A DNA stretch of 64,000 nucleotides, taken from Megaera polyxenophila (GTDB taxonomy: Bacteria; Pseudomonadota; Alphaproteobacteria; Rickettsiales; Rickettsiaceae). Numbering within the stretch: position 1 is the first letter of the stretch; every line of letters begins with the position of its first letter. The position numbers and the translations under genes are program-made. The DNA lies in the NCBI RefSeq assembly GCF_029982035.1, contig NZ_CP104166.1, positions 62,001 through 126,000 on the forward strand. The letters run 5' to 3'. Under the pieces are notes generated by a model, which saw only the letters and a program-made list of their open reading frames with translations, had not been told where the DNA came from and made no database searches. This document shows positions 1 to 8,542 of the stretch, one piece after another.

Positions 1-123
1 AGACAGCTTTTAACTAACCTGCTTATTTCAAAAGCCAATAACGGTGGCATAATAATAGCTAGCTCGCATACCGAAACTTTGATTGATTCCGCCTTAATTA
101 TAGATTTGGCTTCTACTTCCTAG
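1..123 (+). CDS. ccmA: Heme exporter ATP-binding subunit CcmA, C-terminal end (partial)
   Basis: Only the last 40 codons are inside the window, ending at a TAG at 121-123. The readable tail (NNGGIIIASSHTETLIDSA) fits the segment after the switch histidine of an ABC ATPase, where CcmA proteins end. The identification rests mainly on the next gene being ccmB, because CcmA and CcmB form the ABC module of cytochrome c maturation system I at the inner membrane. The product would serve the c-type cytochrome encoded at 3247-4005. The Walker motifs lie upstream of the window, so another ABC ATPase is formally possible. Confidence 0.7.
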   Translation, partial: RQLLTNLLISKANNGGIIIASSHTETLIDSALIIDLASTS

Positions 124-197
124 CCATATTTATTTTATTAAATTGGTGAAGAATTATTTGAAATTGTCTAAGAGCCTATGTTAGGATGCAATCCTGC

Positions 198-215
198 GGG
201 TGATAAAAATCACCC
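198..215 (+). terminator. Hairpin between ccmA and ccmB
   Basis: A perfect 7-bp stem (GGGTGAT / ATCACCC) closes a loop of four A and is followed by an AT-rich stretch with a run of T at 233-238. A smaller AGGAT/ATCCT hairpin lies just before it (183-195). It may attenuate or end transcription after ccmA, since ccmB starts only 25 bases downstream. The function is inferred from structure alone. Confidence 0.4.
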
Positions 216-239
216 CCAATCTTAAATTTTAATTTTTTA

Positions 240-881
240 ATGATCCACTTTATAAAGCACGAATTCTTTCTCCAAAACAAAACATGCAACTTAACCAAAT
301 ATTTTTTTATCTTTTTTGTCTTTTGCAATGGTAGCATAACTATAGTAAGCTCACATGATAAAATTGCTAATTTGGGTATTATTTTTGCTGTGATTTCTAT
401 ACCACTTTCATTAATTGGTATTGCCGCAAATTTTTTAAAATCAGAAGTTGAAGATGGTTCATTAGAGATGTTGCTTACATCATTTAAGCCTATTCAAATA
501 ATTTTAGCTAAATACCTTGGTTTATTTATCTGTGGAAGCATAGCTTTTATGTTAAACATCCCAATTTCATATCTCCTGTTTAATATAGATGTATTCCAGT
601 TAAACTTGGTAATTATTACCGGATTATCATTAATGGCCACAAGCTGCGGGGTAATAATTTTAATATCATCTATCCAGTGTTATTTCCGTTCAAATACCCA
701 TTTGCTTTCAACTTTACTCCTTCCGCTAATTATACCAAGTATTATACTTTCAGGTATTATTATACAAAGCGAAAACAATAGCTATTCCCTTTTCTTAATA
801 ATGACCGGAGTAAACTGTATTATTATCCCGATATCTATTTATCTATCAAGCTACCTAATTGAAAATATTTACAACATATAA
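240..881 (+). CDS. ccmB: Heme exporter membrane subunit CcmB
   Basis: This 213-residue protein is nearly all hydrophobic, with about six membrane segments, as in the CcmB permease of cytochrome c maturation system I. A typical CcmB stretch appears near residues 65-90 (FLKSEVEDGSLEMLLTS, then PIQIILAKYLG), where the family carries its conserved loop. With CcmA it forms the inner-membrane ABC module that releases holo-CcmE for heme delivery. The ATG at 240 directly follows the intergenic hairpin and gives the usual length (about 215-220 residues). The gap of 116 bases after ccmA is wider than in tight ccm operons. I am confident of the family. Confidence 0.85.
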   Translation: MIHFIKHEFFLQNKTCNLTKYFFIFFVFCNGSITIVSSHDKIANLGIIFAVISIPLSLIGIAANFLKSEVEDGSLEMLLTSFKPIQIILAKYLGLFICGSIAFMLNIPISYLLFNIDVFQLNLVIITGLSLMATSCGVIILISSIQCYFRSNTHLLSTLLLPLIIPSIILSGIIIQSENNSYSLFLIMTGVNCIIIPISIYLSSYLIENIYNI

Positions 882-898
882 ACACAAATATTTGGTAA

Positions 899-922
899 TA
901 GAAGAAAATATCATTTCTTCTA
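899..922 (+). terminator. Hairpin downstream of ccmB
   Basis: A perfect 9-bp stem (TAGAAGAAA / TTTCTTCTA) with a six-base loop sits 18 bases after the ccmB stop codon. It has no clear T-tract, so it may act as a weak or factor-assisted terminator, or as an mRNA-stabilising end. Confidence 0.4.
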
Positions 923-997
923 CTAATAATTCAGTTTACACTGGAGACAAGATTTTAAGCAATTAACGCAATAATTAACTTAATTAGGATTTAAGTT

Positions 998-1378
998 ATG
1001 TTCGACTCGTTTATAGGAAAATTTAAAGTGCTTTTTAAAAGCCCGTTTACAGTTTTTGTTTATGGTATTTTAAGTAAATGGTTTATTACTATTTTTATTA
1101 CTGGAATTGTTGTTGCATACTGGGTTTTCAAAGGTCTTAGCGATGCAGGAATATTAAAAAAAGCTGAAGACATAGTATTTGATGCACTCATCCAAACAAA
1201 ATCAGTAGCCCAATATTGCATCCCTAAAATAGCTCATTTTGGCGATTTTTGGGCTTGCTTACAGGATCCCCCGGCATATGTACCAAGTGATGAAGAGGCG
1301 AAACTAGAGCAAGGGATGAAAAAAATTATAGATCCGATAAATTATAACAAACCGAACCCTTATGATAATGAGGACTAA
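998..1378 (+). CDS. Small conserved rickettsial membrane protein upstream of petA (DUF2670-like)
   Basis: The 126-residue protein has a short amphipathic N-terminus, one or two membrane segments around residues 18-45 (FVYGILSKWFITIFITGIVVAYWVF with flanking charges) and a soluble, acidic, proline-containing C-terminus with two cysteines (near 73 and 87). It resembles the small family annotated as DUF2670 in Rickettsia, which I recall from memory only. It stands 47 bases ahead of the petA reading frame in the same direction and may be co-transcribed with petABC. A role in bc1 assembly is possible from position but not shown. No catalytic motif is visible. Confidence 0.6.
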   Translation: MFDSFIGKFKVLFKSPFTVFVYGILSKWFITIFITGIVVAYWVFKGLSDAGILKKAEDIVFDALIQTKSVAQYCIPKIAHFGDFWACLQDPPAYVPSDEEAKLEQGMKKIIDPINYNKPNPYDNED

Positions 1379-1464
1379 ACAAAATTTTATTTAATTTATT
1401 GATATAATAAATTCATGTTTATATAATGCCAAGAAGTTTAATAGTGATTGAAAATAGACCACTT

Positions 1465-2001
1465 ATGTCAGACGATAATTTTTCAGAAAATTCAAATAAA
1501 ACCACAAGAAGAGATTTTGTAACCCTTACTGCAAGTAGCCTAGCAGCAGTGGGAGTTGCTTGTAGTGCATGGCCGCTTGTTGATTCCCTGAATCCATCTG
1601 CAGATGTATTAGCTCTTTCTTCAATTGAGGTCGATATTTCGTCAATCGAACCAGGTCACACTATGACTGTCAAGTGGCGGGGCAAACCTGTGTTTATTAG
1701 AAATAGGACTGAAGAAGAAATAAAAGAAGCTAGAGAAACTCCTATGTCAGCACTTGTGGACCCTCAGGAAGATAGTGCAAGGGTTAAAGCAGGTCATGAT
1801 AAGTGGCTTATAACAATTGGCATCTGTACACATCTTGGATGCGTACCACTTGCAAATAAAGGTGATTACCTTGGTTGGTTTTGCCCGTGCCATGGGTCTC
1901 ATTATGATACTTCAGGAAGAATAAGAAAGGGACCAGCACCATTAAACCTTGTAATTCCTCCCTATGAGTTTATTTCAGATACTAAAGTTAGGATCGGATA
2001 G
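1465..2001 (+). CDS. petA: Ubiquinol-cytochrome c reductase, Rieske iron-sulfur subunit
   Basis: This is the Rieske subunit of the bc1 complex, which passes electrons from ubiquinol to cytochrome c1 at the periplasmic face. Both cluster-binding boxes are present: CTHLGC and CPCHGSH. The N-terminus has a twin-arginine motif (TRRDF) followed by a hydrophobic stretch that stays as the membrane anchor. I chose the ATG at 1465 because it gives a compact Tat leader. An in-frame ATG at 1426 would add 13 residues with no family counterpart. The stop is two bases from the petB start, so petABC is an operon. The length of 178 residues is normal. Confidence 0.95.
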   Translation: MSDDNFSENSNKTTRRDFVTLTASSLAAVGVACSAWPLVDSLNPSADVLALSSIEVDISSIEPGHTMTVKWRGKPVFIRNRTEEEIKEARETPMSALVDPQEDSARVKAGHDKWLITIGICTHLGCVPLANKGDYLGWFCPCHGSHYDTSGRIRKGPAPLNLVIPPYEFISDTKVRIG

Positions 2002-2003
2002 TT

Positions 2004-3209
2004 ATGAAGGACAATGAAGTTCAAGATGCAGCTAAAACTGATGGGGTTATTGCCTGGATAAATTACAGATTGCCAATTTTCTCATTTTTATCCCATTTTG
2101 CTGTTTATAAAACTCCCAAGAACCTAAATTATATGTGGAATTTAGGTTCGATTGCCGGTATTGCTCTTGTTATCCAAATAATAACTGGCTTAGTCTTGTC
2201 TATGCACTACACTCCCCATGTAGACTACGCATTTGATAGTGTAGAAAAAATCATGCGTAATGTTAATTACGGGTGGTTGATTAGATACATGCACGCTGTT
2301 GGGGCATCAATGTTCTTTGTTGCAGTTTATTTGCATATATTCCGCGGCTTATATTACGGCTCCTATAAAACCCCAAGGGAATTGCTATGGCAAATAGGCT
2401 TAGTTATTTTCCTTACTATGATGGCTACAGCTTTCATGGGATATGTTTTACCCTGGGGGCAAATGAGCTATTGGGGAGCAACGGTGATCACTAACCTGTT
2501 CTCTGCTATACCGCTTATCGGTGAAAGCATTGTTACATGGCTATGGGGTGGTTTTTCAGTTGCTAACCCGACTTTAAACCGGTTTTACTCACTACATTTC
2601 TTATTACCTTTTATTATTGTTGCTCTTGTTATTCTTCATCTTTGGTCACTACATACCCATGGGTCTAATAACCCTAAAGGAGTGAAGCTAAAAGAAAAAG
2701 ATATGATTCCTTTTCACCCTTATTATACAGTAAAGGATTTTGTGGGTTTTGGAATTTACCTGTTGATATTTGCCTATTTTATATTCTACAAACCAAATTT
2801 ACTGGGCCATCCGGATAATTACATACCCGCTAATCCTTTAGTTACTCCTGCTCATATTGTCCCTGAATGGTATTTCCTGCCATTTTATGCAATACTTAGA
2901 GCTGTACCATCAAAACTCGGAGGCGTAGTATTAATGTTTGGTAGCATTCTGATTTTATTCTTTCTGCCGTGGATAGATAAATCACCAGTAAGGAGCGCTA
3001 ACTATAGACCGCTTTATAAATGGGCATTTTGGATATTTGTAATTAATTGTTTAGTACTTGGTTATGTGGGAGGCAAACCTGCCGAAGAGCCGTACCTAAC
3101 AGTTAGCAGAATTGCAGCCAGTTATTATTTTTTTCATTTTCTTGTTTTAGTACCTTTAATTGCTAGAATTGAAAAACCTTTGCCATTACCAAAGGAATCA
3201 GCAGAATAA
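2004..3209 (+). CDS. petB: Ubiquinol-cytochrome c reductase, cytochrome b
   Basis: Cytochrome b is the quinone-binding core of the bc1 complex in the inner membrane. The 401 residues show the family pattern: about eight membrane helices, four heme-ligating histidines (RYMHAVGAS and YLHIFRG in helix B; the FYSLHFLLP and LHLWSLHTHG stretches in helix D) and the Qo-site PEWY motif (IVPEWYFLPFYAILR near residue 290). It starts two bases after petA and is followed by petC after 37 bases. Nothing is missing, and the length matches alphaproteobacterial homologues. Confidence 0.97.
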   Translation: MKDNEVQDAAKTDGVIAWINYRLPIFSFLSHFAVYKTPKNLNYMWNLGSIAGIALVIQIITGLVLSMHYTPHVDYAFDSVEKIMRNVNYGWLIRYMHAVGASMFFVAVYLHIFRGLYYGSYKTPRELLWQIGLVIFLTMMATAFMGYVLPWGQMSYWGATVITNLFSAIPLIGESIVTWLWGGFSVANPTLNRFYSLHFLLPFIIVALVILHLWSLHTHGSNNPKGVKLKEKDMIPFHPYYTVKDFVGFGIYLLIFAYFIFYKPNLLGHPDNYIPANPLVTPAHIVPEWYFLPFYAILRAVPSKLGGVVLMFGSILILFFLPWIDKSPVRSANYRPLYKWAFWIFVINCLVLGYVGGKPAEEPYLTVSRIAASYYFFHFLVLVPLIARIEKPLPLPKESAE

Positions 3210-3246
3210 TAATGTTATTTAGGTAAAGATAAAAAAGTAACAGATT

Positions 3247-4005
3247 ATGTATAATAGAGTTATTATTGCTTTGTTAATATCCTTTAGCAGCTTTGGTGCA
3301 CTTGCTGACACTACTGCAAAACAGCCCTTGCAATTAGTTTGGCCATTTGAAGGAATATTTGGAACATTTGATAGGCAAGCCGCTCAGCGTGGCGCTCAAG
3401 TTTATTTTGAAGTCTGCTCAGCCTGCCATAGCAATCATAATCTATACTATAGAAACTTAAAAGATATAGGTTTTTCAGAAGCTGAAATCAAGCAACTTGC
3501 TCAAAAATACACAGTTAAAGATGGTCCAAATGCAGAAGGTGAAATGTTTGATAGACCTGCTCTACCGTCAGATAGATTTGTTTCCCCCTATCCAAATGAA
3601 GAAGCAGCAAGAGCTGCTAACAATGGGGCATATCCGGTAGATTTATCCCTTATAATAAAAGCAAGGCATGATGGTCCAAATTATGTATTTTCGCTATTGT
3701 CAGGTTACCAAGAAGCACCCGCTGACATTAAATTGATGCCAGGTCTATATTATAACCCGTATTTTGAGGGTGGGCAAATAGCTATGCCACCACCGCTAAC
3801 TCAAGGTCAGGTAACTTTTTCTGATGACACCCCAGCAACTGTAGAACAAATGGCAAAAGACGTGGTTGTGTTTCTACAATGGGCAGCAGAACCGGAGATG
3901 GAGCATAGAAAATCCATGGGTCTAAAGGTTATGATTTTCCTTTTAGTTTTTACTGTATTTTTCTATATGGCAAAAAAGAAAATCTGGAAAAATTTATCAA
4001 AATAA
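3247..4005 (+). CDS. petC: Ubiquinol-cytochrome c reductase, cytochrome c1
   Basis: Cytochrome c1 carries a covalently bound heme at the CSACH motif (CXXCH, near residue 58) and hands electrons from the Rieske protein to soluble cytochrome c. A cleavable signal peptide is visible (hydrophobic to about residue 20, ending near ALA-DTT). The distal heme methionine region appears as GQIAMPPPL near residue 178. A single C-terminal membrane anchor (MIFLLVFTVFFYMA) precedes a basic tail. It is the last petABC gene, and heme attachment would need the Ccm system whose genes lie at the start of the window. Confidence 0.95.
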   Translation: MYNRVIIALLISFSSFGALADTTAKQPLQLVWPFEGIFGTFDRQAAQRGAQVYFEVCSACHSNHNLYYRNLKDIGFSEAEIKQLAQKYTVKDGPNAEGEMFDRPALPSDRFVSPYPNEEAARAANNGAYPVDLSLIIKARHDGPNYVFSLLSGYQEAPADIKLMPGLYYNPYFEGGQIAMPPPLTQGQVTFSDDTPATVEQMAKDVVVFLQWAAEPEMEHRKSMGLKVMIFLLVFTVFFYMAKKKIWKNLSK

Positions 4006-4199
4006 GCTGCTAAACCAGATATAAAAATTTAAGTATCCGTACCACAGAACTAAATATTAACAAACTGCAACTTTGCCTGTTAATGGCATTTAGCATTAGC
4101 AATGGTGGGTATTTATATTAGATGAGCAACAAATTACAATGTCCTGGCAGGCTAAAATTTAATTGGTTATAATTGATATAAGGTTTTTTAATTAGTTTC

Positions 4200-5141
4200 T
4201 TAGCCTAAAGGTACTGTAATATCCTGTAAGAAGATTAAAGCCATAACCGGCATATATATAAGTACAAAAACCAAAGAAAGCAAAACCGCAGTGGCAACTT
4301 TTTCTGGATATATTTTATAAAGCGAAGCAAGAACAATTGTGTTAGTAGCAAGAGGAGCAACACAAAGTAATTGCAACGCATTATAGTATTCATTGTTATA
4401 CCATCCCAAAAAAAATCTATCACAGATAATAAAAATATTGAATACAACCGGATAAAATAAAAACTTACTGGCAAAAGCCGCTGCCGTAAATTTTAAATCT
4501 AGTTCAAATTTTTTGACTTGAGAAAGCGCAAGACCAATCATAACCATACCAAGAATTGAGTAAGCTCCTTTCATATTAGACACAAATTCCTGGAAAAAAC
4601 TTGGCAATTGAAACCCCAAAAGGCTAAGAGAGCACCCTAAAAAGAAGGCATTAAGTAAGGGTAACTTAGCAATCTTTAACATACTTTCTTTAAAAGTACT
4701 TACACTTCGTGCACAAAAATAACAACCAATAGAAGCATCATAAATTGCAATCCCAATTAGTCCAAGGACATATATACTAAGGGTATTATCATTAAATATA
4801 CTAGTAGCTACAGGTAAAACTACATATCCACTATTACCTGTCCCTGCAGAAAAAGCTAAAATATTTCTATGACTATCCTGCCATATTTTTCCATATAACC
4901 AATAACTGAAAAAACCCAAAAAACTGCATATGACAAAAGTAACACCAGTAATTCCTAGAGAGCTAAAGGTAAGTTTTGTACTGGCAGGAATTGCAAAAAA
5001 AACTATTGGCGCTACAAAATAAAATAATAACGAAGCTATACTATCTTTTTCGACGTTCGAAAACCTACCTGACAAATATCCTATAACTACACTTAGCAGA
5101 GATGAAAGGACTTTAAAAAATACTAGACTAAATATTGCCAT
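4200..5141 (-). CDS. AEC-family (auxin efflux carrier-like) permease
   Basis: The 313-residue protein has about ten membrane segments and the layout of AEC transporters: an N-terminal FFKVLSSLLSVVIGYLSGR helix, a glycine-rich SAGTGNSGYVVLPV segment near residues 98-111 (the conserved GTGNSGY stretch of the family), and a C-terminal LLCVAPLATNTIVLAS helix typical of this BASS-like fold. Family members export or import small organic acids such as malate or malonate; the substrate cannot be read from sequence. It is transcribed divergently from nothing nearby and converges on petC. It stands alone, with 82 bases to icd. Confidence 0.8.
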   Translation of the reverse strand: MAIFSLVFFKVLSSLLSVVIGYLSGRFSNVEKDSIASLLFYFVAPIVFFAIPASTKLTFSSLGITGVTFVICSFLGFFSYWLYGKIWQDSHRNILAFSAGTGNSGYVVLPVATSIFNDNTLSIYVLGLIGIAIYDASIGCYFCARSVSTFKESMLKIAKLPLLNAFFLGCSLSLLGFQLPSFFQEFVSNMKGAYSILGMVMIGLALSQVKKFELDLKFTAAAFASKFLFYPVVFNIFIICDRFFLGWYNNEYYNALQLLCVAPLATNTIVLASLYKIYPEKVATAVLLSLVFVLIYMPVMALIFLQDITVPLG

Positions 5142-5223
5142 TTTGAAATTATGCGAGCTTTAATAAACTCAAAAAGGAATAATTATAACATTAACCAAAT
5201 ATTATATCTAGTTTAAATTACAA

Positions 5224-6672
5224 CTATTCCCCTTGGGCTAAAGAGTAACCTGGCTTACCGTCAAAATTATATAAATTTTCTACTTTGATAAAATCAATTT
5301 TGGCACTCGCTAATTTACTCAATAAATTAGTAATATCTTGATGGGTTATCTCTCCTGAATCTGGCATAAACCTGCAGCACCAATGATCGGAGTTCATAAA
5401 GAAACTATCATCACGTGGCCAAAGCTTTAACCCTTTAGAAGAAATAGTTCTAAGTACCATCGGGCCTGCATCTATGGGGTTGATCTTGGCAGCTACATCA
5501 TGAGCTGAATTTACATTCATATCAATAAAAACATCAAGACCTACCAGAGATTTTTTCTCCTTCATATTAATCTCATAAACAACGCTTTTAGTTTCTTTTT
5601 CGGTAGATGAGTTGTAAGCAGCAACCATCAATTTCGCAGGTTTCTGCCCTAGCCTCTTTACCACTTCCTCAGCAAATTCCTTAGTTCCAACTTTTTTAGC
5701 AGATGTTTCTGTGTTATAAATATCAGCTGTATGGACTCCATCCTCAAGGGTTCTTTTCCATGCATTTTCGATTAAAGCTGCTACCTCTCCCTGTCCGATA
5801 TGGACTAGCATCATAATTGCTCCGTTAAGTAAACCGGACGGATTGGCAATATTTTTTCCTGCTATATCAGGAGCTGACCCATGGATTGCTTCAAATAAAG
5901 CAAAATCCTTACCGATATTTGCCGATCCTGCAAGACCGACGGACCCTGAAATTTCAGCTGTAACGTCAGAAATAATATCACCAAAAAGGTTAGAAGTTAC
6001 TATTACGTCAAAAATTTCTGGTTTAGTAGCAAGCCTCGCCGTTCCTATATCAACTATATAATGCTCATTGGCAATAGATGGGTATTCCTTAGCTATTTCA
6101 TTAAAAACCTGATGAAAAATACCATCAGAGAATTTCATAATGTTATCTTTGCTAAAACAAGTAACTTTCTTACGATTATTTTTTACAGCATATTCAAAAG
6201 CATACCGGACTATTTTTTCACAACCGGTTCTGCTAATTAATTTTACTGATTCCCTAACATTATGAGTATGCCTATATTCAATACCGGCATATAGATCTTC
6301 TTCATTTTCTCGTATTATGACCAGGTCAAGCTTGGGATGCAAAGTACTAACAAACGGGTAATAAGATATTGAAGGTCTAACATTAGCATACAGCCCTAGG
6401 GTTTTTCTCATAGTTACATTAAGACTCTTATACCCTCCCCCTTGCGGAGTGGTAATTGGAGCTTTAAGTAAAATTTTTGTCCGCTCTATGGATTCCCATG
6501 TATCGGGCGCAATCCCCGATGTATAGTTTTTGTTATATAATTTCTCACCTACTTCAACGACTTCGACACGAATTTTTGCCTCGGCTTTCATTAAGATATG
6601 CAATACAGCCTGCATGATTTCAGGGCCTATTCCATCGCCATATGCAACTGTAATTGGCGTAATTTCTGACAT
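5224..6672 (-). CDS. icd: Isocitrate dehydrogenase
   Basis: This enzyme converts isocitrate to 2-oxoglutarate in the TCA cycle, which is the main carbon route in rickettsiae. The N-terminus has the GDGIGPEI motif of the isocitrate/isopropylmalate dehydrogenase superfamily. The substrate arginines appear as NVTMRKTLGLYANVRP, and the signature NLFGDIISDVTAEISGSVGLAGS supplies the metal-binding aspartates. At 482 residues it is longer than E. coli Icd in its C-terminal part (after about residue 340), as is usual in Rickettsia and Thermus-type enzymes. Cofactor choice (NADP or NAD) is not settled here. The ATG is preceded by a purine-rich site (gagagg) on the minus strand. Confidence 0.93.
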   Translation of the reverse strand: MSEITPITVAYGDGIGPEIMQAVLHILMKAEAKIRVEVVEVGEKLYNKNYTSGIAPDTWESIERTKILLKAPITTPQGGGYKSLNVTMRKTLGLYANVRPSISYYPFVSTLHPKLDLVIIRENEEDLYAGIEYRHTHNVRESVKLISRTGCEKIVRYAFEYAVKNNRKKVTCFSKDNIMKFSDGIFHQVFNEIAKEYPSIANEHYIVDIGTARLATKPEIFDVIVTSNLFGDIISDVTAEISGSVGLAGSANIGKDFALFEAIHGSAPDIAGKNIANPSGLLNGAIMMLVHIGQGEVAALIENAWKRTLEDGVHTADIYNTETSAKKVGTKEFAEEVVKRLGQKPAKLMVAAYNSSTEKETKSVVYEINMKEKKSLVGLDVFIDMNVNSAHDVAAKINPIDAGPMVLRTISSKGLKLWPRDDSFFMNSDHWCCRFMPDSGEITHQDITNLLSKLASAKIDFIKVENLYNFDGKPGYSLAQGE

Positions 6673-6764
6673 TATATACCTCTCCTACTGTTAACCATTT
6701 TCTGCAATTTTAGCATAAATGGAAGTAACGTAGCTATAATATCATTAAATGCAAACAGCAGTTT

Positions 6765-8309
6765 TTATATGGCTGATGCTTTTAGAACTTTTTTGTAATC
6801 CCTATTTAGTAATACCACGCCATAAACCCACACTAAGCAGACAATAACGAATATAGCAGCTAAAAACCCTGCTATATCTTCGTGGTGGGCAGCTGGAAAA
6901 ATAGAAAAAGTGACAAATTGTACTGATGCTCCGATCGATTTGCCAAGCTTTGCTCCAAGGATGTCCACTGCTGCTTTACCTTTAGTTTTCATTTCTTTAT
7001 CGAGTGGTATATAAACCATCTCCTTAGTAGCATCAAAAAGAGAATATTTGATACCTTTACCAAGCACATTTTGTAATCCACCAATAAATACGATAATGAC
7101 TAAAGGCGATAAATGTAATAAAGTCGCAAATATTTGATTTAAATGCTCTTCTAATAGCACAAATCCAAAAAACATTCCGCCTGCAATTAGCGTTACCAAA
7201 GGCGTAAGCACTGCTCTCCAAAACCAACCAAAAAGCCTAACTATGGTATTACCGATAAAAGCAAAAACTAATGTACATACTCCGGTCCAAAATAGCACAT
7301 TGCCTTGATAAACCATAAAATCTTTGGTTTCCGGATATAAAGCTTTTGTTCTCGACATCCATAACCCCTCAATTAAGTTTATCGAAGTGCTGTAAGATAC
7401 CATTAATATGCAAATAATAGCCAAATATTTCGAGGTAAAAACCATTTTAGCACTGTGCCGAAGCCCTAATTTTAATATATCCGTTCTTTGATTTTTAAAA
7501 ATTATACCCTTGATAGTTTCAATATTTTTTATCTCAATGTAGCGATGCAATAACAAACAGATTACTCCGGATATCAATAGGAGTATCGTTATTGATTTTA
7601 AAATCACTTCTGAGGAATTGGTAATGCCTGTAAATAACGGCAATAAGAAATGCTGACCTTTAGAAAAATAAATTATAATACTACCGGAAATTAACAAATT
7701 TGTCTGCCCAAACAAACCAAAAAATACATAATACCTGGTGGCTTCCTCAGTTTTAGTTATTTTATTAGCAAGCTGCCAAAAAAATAGCCAAAAAATTATT
7801 AGCGGCCACAGCTCACCCATTATATAAAATAAAACATAACTCCATTTTCCCCACATAACGATAAACCATTTAAAATGCGGAAAAAGCCCAATATAAGTCT
7901 TGATTCGTTCGGGATCAGGGTGAAAAAACTCAGTATTAGGAAAAATAATGTAAGCAAAACAGGCAAAAAAAACAAGAAATCCTGTAACTACTATACGAAA
8001 AACCTGCTCAGTAGTCATCACATTACACATACGTACATATAATATTACGAACAATATACCCATAGGTGCTTCACCCCAGAGTTTTATAAAGCTAAGAATT
8101 TCTGTACCAATCATGGTAACAATAAAACTATCTTTTATACTGCGTACTAAATTTTGATTTAGCAGTATAAAAAACATCAGCAGAGCCATTGGCAAAAACT
8201 TATGCAGCTCAGTTGACCGAATCGGCCATATTACGTACCTTACCCTACTATGCCTAATCTTTGACCACAAAATAGCTATTTGTGACATTAAAACTCCACT
8301 AAAATTCAT
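6765..8309 (-). CDS. tlc: ATP/ADP translocase, Tlc/NTT family (copy 1)
   Basis: The 514-residue protein has about twelve membrane segments and the signatures of the bacterial/plastid nucleotide transporter family: an N-terminal PIRSTELHKFLPMALLMF block, then LVRSIKDSFIVTMIGTEILSF, and a C-terminal SLFDATKEMVYIPLDKEMKTKGKAAVD split by single residues from the family consensus. Such carriers exchange host ATP for bacterial ADP, or import other nucleotides in paralogues. The second methionine (codon 8, at 8288) is an alternative start. A paralogue lies at 48469-50016, and rickettsiae usually carry several. Which nucleotide this copy moves cannot be told from the sequence. Confidence 0.93.
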   Translation of the reverse strand: MNFSGVLMSQIAILWSKIRHSRVRYVIWPIRSTELHKFLPMALLMFFILLNQNLVRSIKDSFIVTMIGTEILSFIKLWGEAPMGILFVILYVRMCNVMTTEQVFRIVVTGFLVFFACFAYIIFPNTEFFHPDPERIKTYIGLFPHFKWFIVMWGKWSYVLFYIMGELWPLIIFWLFFWQLANKITKTEEATRYYVFFGLFGQTNLLISGSIIIYFSKGQHFLLPLFTGITNSSEVILKSITILLLISGVICLLLHRYIEIKNIETIKGIIFKNQRTDILKLGLRHSAKMVFTSKYLAIICILMVSYSTSINLIEGLWMSRTKALYPETKDFMVYQGNVLFWTGVCTLVFAFIGNTIVRLFGWFWRAVLTPLVTLIAGGMFFGFVLLEEHLNQIFATLLHLSPLVIIVFIGGLQNVLGKGIKYSLFDATKEMVYIPLDKEMKTKGKAAVDILGAKLGKSIGASVQFVTFSIFPAAHHEDIAGFLAAIFVIVCLVWVYGVVLLNRDYKKVLKASAI

Positions 8310-8542
8310 CTACCACTACATTTGGAAGCTGAAGCTAAACCATCTGCTTAGAACTGTCAACGGATCAATAATAATAAATATTTCAAAATATTTAGAAAAA
8401 TAATTTGCAAAAGAAAAAACTTCTTGCTATAGGTAAAATTTATACAACTTTAAGTTAGATTTAATATTATAACTTTAATTATAGATTAAGTCATTAAGGC
8501 TGTATTTCGTTAAATTAACAATTTTAATATGAGGAGTTGTTT